Assembly (NCBI GenBank): GCA_039793685.1
Contig: JBDRAL010000074.1
Span: 1-64,000, forward strand
Source: JAAFHI01 sp039793685
GTDB lineage: Bacteria > Acidobacteriota > Blastocatellia > Chloracidobacteriales > Chloracidobacteriaceae
Direction of reading: 5' to 3'
Length of the DNA stretch: 64,000 nucleotides
The position numbers were made by a program, and so were the translations under genes. The notes beneath the pieces are model-generated. The model saw only the letters and a program-made list of their open reading frames with translations, was not told where the DNA came from and ran no database searches. Of the stretch, positions 60,294 through 64,000 are shown one piece after another (within the stretch, counting starts at the first letter, position 1; every line of letters begins with the position of its first letter).

Positions 60294-62306
60294 ATGTCGA
60301 AGATTCGTCTCCTGCCGGACGTGGTCGCCAACCAGATCGCCGCCGGCGAAGTCGTGGAGCGGCCCGCGTCGGTCGCCAAGGAACTGCTCGAAAACGCGCT
60401 CGACGCGGGCGCGACCGCCGTCGAAGTTGAAATCGAGGGCGGCGGACGCTCGCTCCTTCGAATTCGCGACGACGGCGAAGGCATGTCGCGCGACGACGCC
60501 ATGCTCGCTTTTGAACGCCACGCCACGAGCAAGATCAGCAGTGTTCAGGATTTGCAGTCCATCACGACGTTCGGATTTCGCGGCGAGGCGCTGGCGTCCA
60601 TCGCGTCGGTGTCGCGGATTACCCTGCTCACCAAGCGCCACGACGAAGTGACCGGCACGGAACTCGAAATTCACGGCGGCAAAATTCAGAAAGTCCGCGA
60701 CGCCGCGTTCCCTGGCGGGACCGAACTCACCCTGCGCGACCTGTTCTTCAACGTTCCCGCGCGACGCAAATTCCTCAAGTCCGACACGACCGAAAGTTTT
60801 CACGTCACCAATCTCGTGACGCACTACGCGCTGGCCAATCACGAACGCAGTTTCATCCTCCGCAACAACGGCCGGGAAACGCTCAACGTCACGCCGACGG
60901 CCACGCCGCGCGACCGCGCCTACCAGTTGTTTAGCGACCGCCTGCTGCACGAGATGACCGAAGTCGGATTTTCACGGGCGGGCGTGTCGGGACACGGTTT
61001 CGTCTCGCATCCACACATCCAGCGGGCGTCGCGCGACGGGCACTACCTTTTCGTCAACGGGCGGTTCGTGAAGGACAAGCTGTTGAGCCGCGCCGTGACG
61101 AATGCCTACAAAAACCTCATGCCGCCGGGCTTTTTCCCAGCCGTGATGCTGTTCGTGGAGGTCGATCCGGAGGAAGTGGACGTCAACGTTCATCCGCAGA
61201 AAACCGAGGTGCGGTTTCGGTCGCCGCAGATCGTCCTCGATGTCGTAAGCAGCGGAATTCGCGAAGTGTTGGGTGAACGGAAACCCTTCGCGCCGTTTCC
61301 GAATCTCGGCGAACTTCCGCCCGAACCGCCGATGCCGGAAGCGACCGAGTTCATCGAGCCGACGCCGACGTTCGAGAAGTTCGAGACGTCCGGACCAGCC
61401 GAAGTCGCGCCTGTCTCGCGTCCTTCAAACCTCGCGCCGCTCAACCGAAACTTCAAGTCGGCGTTTGTTCATGACGCAAAAAACGAAGAACAACACGAAC
61501 CGGCCCAGGCGCGTCATGAAGAACCGCGTCCGACCCAGCCCGCGCAGTTTTTCATTCGTGAAGAACTCGAAAACAGGCCCTCAATAATCCCTCCCGAGCC
61601 GCCTTCGAGCAAAGTCGTTTTTCAACGCGAACGACTGTCGGCGATTCTGCGCGAGCGTCCGCGCAGCCTGTGCGCGGGGTCGCATCGCAAGGCGCATTCG
61701 TTCGCCGTGGGTGAAGCGGAGATGGTTCGGCGCGACATTCGCGTACTGGGGCAGATGCACGACAGCTACGTCGTGGCGACCGACGCGCGCGGCCTCATCC
61801 TCATCGACCAGCACGTCGCGCACGAACGGATTCTCTTTGAACAAAGGGTTCGGGCGCTGCTCGCGCGCGAGGTCGCGTCGCAGGGATTGCTCGTCCCCGA
61901 AACGATTGACCTGACGCCCGCGCAGGCCGTGATTTTCGAACAGGTGCTGCCCGATCTCGAAGCGGCGGGCTTCGACTGCGCGCAGCTTTCCGGACGCACG
62001 GTGGCGATTCGCGCCGTACCCGCCGATCTCGATCCGAAGGAAGCGCGGGCGCTGTTCACCGACCTGCTCGACACCCTCGAAGGCGAGCGCCGCAATCTCT
62101 CTCGCGAGTATTTTCTGCGCGAAATGGCCGCGAGCCTCGCCTGCCGCGCGGCCATCAAGATCAATATGAATCTCACGCCGGAAAAGATGGAATGGCTCAT
62201 TGACGCGCTGCTCGAATGCGAGAATCCGACCAACTGTCCCCACGGACGCCCCGTCATTCTGCGCTTCGACATGCACGACATCGAGCGCGGGTTCAAACGA
62301 ATCTGA
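60294..62306 (+). CDS. mutL: DNA mismatch repair protein MutL (endonuclease type)
   Basis: Links MutS mismatch recognition to strand incision. The 670-residue protein has the GHKL ATPase motifs KELLENALDAGA, IRDDGEGM, FGFRGEALASIASV, a variable linker (about 330-470), and a C-terminal dimer domain. The latter has the endonuclease motif D505-Q-H-V-A-H-E511-R-I-L-F-E516, with ACR and CPHGRP motifs. MutL of this type nicks DNA itself, and its hosts usually lack MutH. AAGGA stands about 9 nt before the ATG at 60294. mutS is not adjacent. A heptamer array follows the stop. Confidence 0.97.
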   Translation: MSKIRLLPDVVANQIAAGEVVERPASVAKELLENALDAGATAVEVEIEGGGRSLLRIRDDGEGMSRDDAMLAFERHATSKISSVQDLQSITTFGFRGEALASIASVSRITLLTKRHDEVTGTELEIHGGKIQKVRDAAFPGGTELTLRDLFFNVPARRKFLKSDTTESFHVTNLVTHYALANHERSFILRNNGRETLNVTPTATPRDRAYQLFSDRLLHEMTEVGFSRAGVSGHGFVSHPHIQRASRDGHYLFVNGRFVKDKLLSRAVTNAYKNLMPPGFFPAVMLFVEVDPEEVDVNVHPQKTEVRFRSPQIVLDVVSSGIREVLGERKPFAPFPNLGELPPEPPMPEATEFIEPTPTFEKFETSGPAEVAPVSRPSNLAPLNRNFKSAFVHDAKNEEQHEPAQARHEEPRPTQPAQFFIREELENRPSIIPPEPPSSKVVFQRERLSAILRERPRSLCAGSHRKAHSFAVGEAEMVRRDIRVLGQMHDSYVVATDARGLILIDQHVAHERILFEQRVRALLAREVASQGLLVPETIDLTPAQAVIFEQVLPDLEAAGFDCAQLSGRTVAIRAVPADLDPKEARALFTDLLDTLEGERRNLSREYFLREMAASLACRAAIKINMNLTPEKMEWLIDALLECENPTNCPHGRPVILRFDMHDIERGFKRI

Positions 62307-62317
62307 CGCGCGCCAAG

Positions 62318-62409
62318 GCGCGAGCAGTTAGTAGTTAGTAGTCAGCAGTTAGTGGCAAGTGACTTCGAACCGCTAACTACTAACTACTAACTACTAACCG
62401 CTAACTGCT
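62318..62409. repeat. Facing heptamer arms between convergent genes, GTTAGTA family
   Basis: GCAGTTA/GTAGTTA/GTAGTCA units (62322-62353) face CTAACTA/CTAACCG units (62371-62407), giving an imperfect stem of about 30 bp. It separates mutL from the minus-strand gene ending at 62401. Confidence 0.9.
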
Positions 62410-63006
62410 TCCCACCCCCCACGGATCGCGTCCGTGTCGTTCACGCAGCGCGCGGCGGATGTCCTCGGCGTTCGAAAAATCCACCAGAAACTTGAGCGGG
62501 TATTCCCAGAACGAGTGCGCCAGAATCGGGAAAAGCGATGCGGTGTGGGCGTTCCAGTAATCGAAGTGGACTTCAATCCGGCCGCCGTCGTCGAAGTTGA
62601 AATGCAGCGGGGCGACGTGCGGACCGTTTTCGGAAAAGTTATGGCGTTGCGGATGAAGCAGGCCATTGTAGCGTCCGCGCCACGTCCGGTTCAGGTCCGA
62701 AAAACCGGGATTGTCGCGAAGCGCCGCGACGAGCGCGTCCGTTCCATGACGCGGACGAAACTGCATCCCGTTAAAACCCATTTCCGCGTTGGCCTCATTG
62801 AATACGACCATGTCCCACAGACCATGGAAACCGAGCGCGCAATGGAAGTTGAGCGCGTCGCCGCGACGGCGTCCGAACCATGAAAAATCGCGCGGCGTGA
62901 TGCCCGCCCGCGCGAAGTCCTCCCGCGTCGAATGGTTCAATTCATCCCACGCGGGAAGTTCATCTTCGGGAATCGGCGTGCGGGTGCGTTCAAGCCAGCG
63001 GCGCAT
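62401..63006 (-). CDS. Hypothetical protein
   Basis: A 201-residue soluble protein I cannot name. It starts MRRWLERTRTPIPEDELPAWDEL, and has an aromatic/His-rich core (FSWFGRRRGDALNFHCALGFHGLWDMVVFNE, then YNGLLHPQRHNF and VHFDYWNAHTAS), ending in LVDFSNAEDIRRALRE. Several His, Asp and Trp residues could form a metal or ligand site, but I see no catalytic signature. The extreme C-terminus runs into a heptamer array. The ATG at 63006 has no clear Shine-Dalgarno. It lies upstream of the mutL hairpin and downstream of msrA on the same strand. Confidence 0.75.
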   Translation of the reverse strand: MRRWLERTRTPIPEDELPAWDELNHSTREDFARAGITPRDFSWFGRRRGDALNFHCALGFHGLWDMVVFNEANAEMGFNGMQFRPRHGTDALVAALRDNPGFSDLNRTWRGRYNGLLHPQRHNFSENGPHVAPLHFNFDDGGRIEVHFDYWNAHTASLFPILAHSFWEYPLKFLVDFSNAEDIRRALRERHGRDPWGVGSS

Positions 63007-63024
63007 GGCGGGGGAAACAGCGGT

Positions 63025-63126
63025 AATTGAGAATGCAGAATTGAGAATTGAGAATGGCCTGAGATTTCACCGCGACATTCGCCGCGTCTGAAAATTCTCA
63101 ATTCTGCATTCTCAATTCTCAATTCC
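63025..63126. repeat. Facing heptamer arms with differing variant order, AATTGAG family
   Basis: Left arm (63028-63056): AATTGAG, AATGCAG, AATTGAG, AATTGAG. Right arm (63094-63124), read on the opposite strand: AATTGAG, AATTGAG, AATGCAG, AATTGAG. Both have one AATGCAG variant, but at a different position, so the arms pair only imperfectly. Confidence 0.92.
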
Positions 63127-63129
63127 TTC

Positions 63130-63678
63130 TCAGGCTTTCTTCTTGGTCTTTTCCAGAAAGTACTTCCGGAACTTGACCACCTTCGGCGCGACGACGCCCA
63201 TGCAGTAGGGCTGGTAGGGATTCCGCGCGAAGTAATCCTGGTGGTAATCCTCGGCCCGGTAGTAATTCCGCAACGGCTCGACTTCCGTCACGATCGGGTC
63301 GTCGTAGACCTTCTGCGCCGTCAGCGCGAGAATCACCGCCTCGGCGTCGGCCTTCTGCTCCGGCGTCATGTAGTAAATGCCCGAACGATACTGCGTACCG
63401 GCGTCCGCGCCCTGCCGGTTGAGCGTCGTCGGATCGTGAATGACGAAAAACACCTGCAACAGTTCGCGGAACGAAACTTCATCCGGGTCAAACGTGATTT
63501 GCACCACCTCGGCGTACCCCGTGTCGCCGCCGCACACCTGCCGGTAGGTCGGGTTCGGCACGTCGCCGTTGGCATACCCCGACTCCACTTTCAGCACGCC
63601 GCGCATTTCGAGATAAACCGCTTCGAGACACCAGAAACATCCGCCACCCAGCGTGGCGACTTCGGTTCGGTTGGACAT
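63130..63678 (-). CDS. msrA: Peptide methionine sulfoxide reductase MsrA
   Basis: Reduces S-methionine sulfoxide in proteins, using thioredoxin. The 182-residue protein has the catalytic motif GGGCFWCLEA (Cys14), then G-Y-A-N-G, QITFDPDEVSF, FFVIHDPTTLNRQGAD, GTQYRSGIYY and a recycling Cys in PYCMGV. The ATG at 63678 has GGAGGAG 6 nt upstream. There is no MsrB fusion. Its 5' side borders TGTCGGG-type heptamers. Confidence 0.97.
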   Translation of the reverse strand: MSNRTEVATLGGGCFWCLEAVYLEMRGVLKVESGYANGDVPNPTYRQVCGGDTGYAEVVQITFDPDEVSFRELLQVFFVIHDPTTLNRQGADAGTQYRSGIYYMTPEQKADAEAVILALTAQKVYDDPIVTEVEPLRNYYRAEDYHQDYFARNPYQPYCMGVVAPKVVKFRKYFLEKTKKKA

Positions 63679-63697
63679 GGAAACTCCTCCGGAGAAG

Positions 63698-63865
63698 GTA
63701 TCGGGTGTCGGGTTTCAGGCGGGAGCCAGTTATGAGTGATGAGTTATGAGTGATGAGTTTCTTGACCGGAAACTGGTCGAGACTGTCTCGTTCCGTCCGA
63801 ACGAAACCGCTTTTCACTCATAACTGGTTTTACCTGAAACCCGACACCCGATACCCGACACCTCA
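63698..63865. repeat. Heptamer arms, GTGTCGG and TGAGTTA families
   Basis: GTGTCGG/GTTTCAG units (63699-63719) and TGAGTGA/TGAGTTA units (63735-63759) are partly inverted in ACTCATAAC (63814-63823) and ACCCGAC/ACCCGAT units (63838-63862). The families occur in order A, B, B', A', that is, nested. Confidence 0.85.
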
Positions 63866-63922
63866 GTATTCAACCACGAACATCCCGCCACCGCCCACGT
63901 TCATTCCCGGCGACGGGCATGA

Positions 63923-63954
63923 AAAAAGCGGACCGCGCCGGGTCCGCCTTTTTG
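63923..63954. terminator. Bidirectional intrinsic terminator
   Basis: GCGGACC (63929-63935) and GGTCCGC (63942-63948) form a stem with a 6-nt loop, flanked by AAAAAA (left) and TTTTT (right). On the minus strand it follows the partial gene at the window end. Confidence 0.85.
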
Positions 63955-63972
63955 AAAACGCTGTTGGAACGC

Positions 63973-64000
63973 TCAGTGCTTGCCGTAGCGGACGATCTCG
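63973..64000 (-). CDS. Partial gene, C-terminal end only
   Basis: The minus strand reads E-I-V-R-Y-G-K-H and a TGA stop, just upstream of a good terminator. The rest lies beyond the window. Too short to identify, but the terminator and open frame support a gene end. Confidence 0.5.

Overview
This is a GC-rich bacterial chromosome window of about 62% by eye, dense with housekeeping genes. No rRNA, plasmid or phage backbone is visible. Gene content suggests Acidobacteriota, perhaps Blastocatellia: a CadC-like winged-helix protein fused to PD40 propeller repeats, a ligand-propeller/SpoIIE phosphatase, a large TPR protein with Gly/Phe/Pro linkers, several secreted proteins of acidobacterial style, and an endonuclease-type MutL. 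That assignment is inference from gene style, not from a marker tree.

Layout: 0.2-4.1 kb ribH-nusB, a zinc-ribbon protein with four HTH-like repeats, and a P5C dehydrogenase whose 3' end is tandemly duplicated. 4.4-12.2 kb propeller-SpoIIE protein, purine nucleoside phosphorylase, recA and nnrE/nnrD. 12.2-15.6 kb is a small accessory stretch with an AT-rich SMI1/KNR4-like gene between two copies of a dispersed repeat, plus three more small unknown or immunity-like genes. 15.6-25.7 kb serS, a cytochrome P450, a ThiE-family gene, the TPR protein, rnhB and pgk. 25.9-33.8 kb an orphan Mrr nuclease, a 560-bp gene-free block of nested palindromes, hisA, a GT39-like membrane enzyme, thiS-thiG, a peptidoglycan-binding protein and a pseudopilin. 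33.9-39.6 kb is the heat-shock cluster hrcA-grpE-dnaK-dnaJ with a degenerate CIRCE-like operator. 39.8-56.9 kb secreted proteins, typA, the CadC/PD40 protein, a 1604-residue subtilase-like protein with an apparent His-to-Glu change, xth and glnE. 57.2-64 kb tRNA-Pro(CGG), acylphosphatase, apt, tRNA-Arg(CCT), a hendecad coiled-coil protein, a CDF transporter, mutL and msrA.

The most striking feature is not a gene. Nearly thirty intergenic gaps contain arrays built on a strict 7-nt period, but from at least eleven unrelated heptamer families (for example CCTTCAT, ATTGAAG, GTTAGCA, ACTCCAG, AATTATG, GATGAAC, AATGCGG, AATTGAG, ACCCGAC). Most occur as two facing arms that would fold into long hairpins, including perfect stems of 31 and 34 bp. 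They sit between convergent, tandem and divergent genes, run up to start or stop codons, and in two cases enter reading frames. The period resembles cyanobacterial short tandemly repeated repetitive (STRR) heptamers, but the diversity of families and the paired-arm design are unusual. A second, separate class of REP/BIME-like hairpins is also present.
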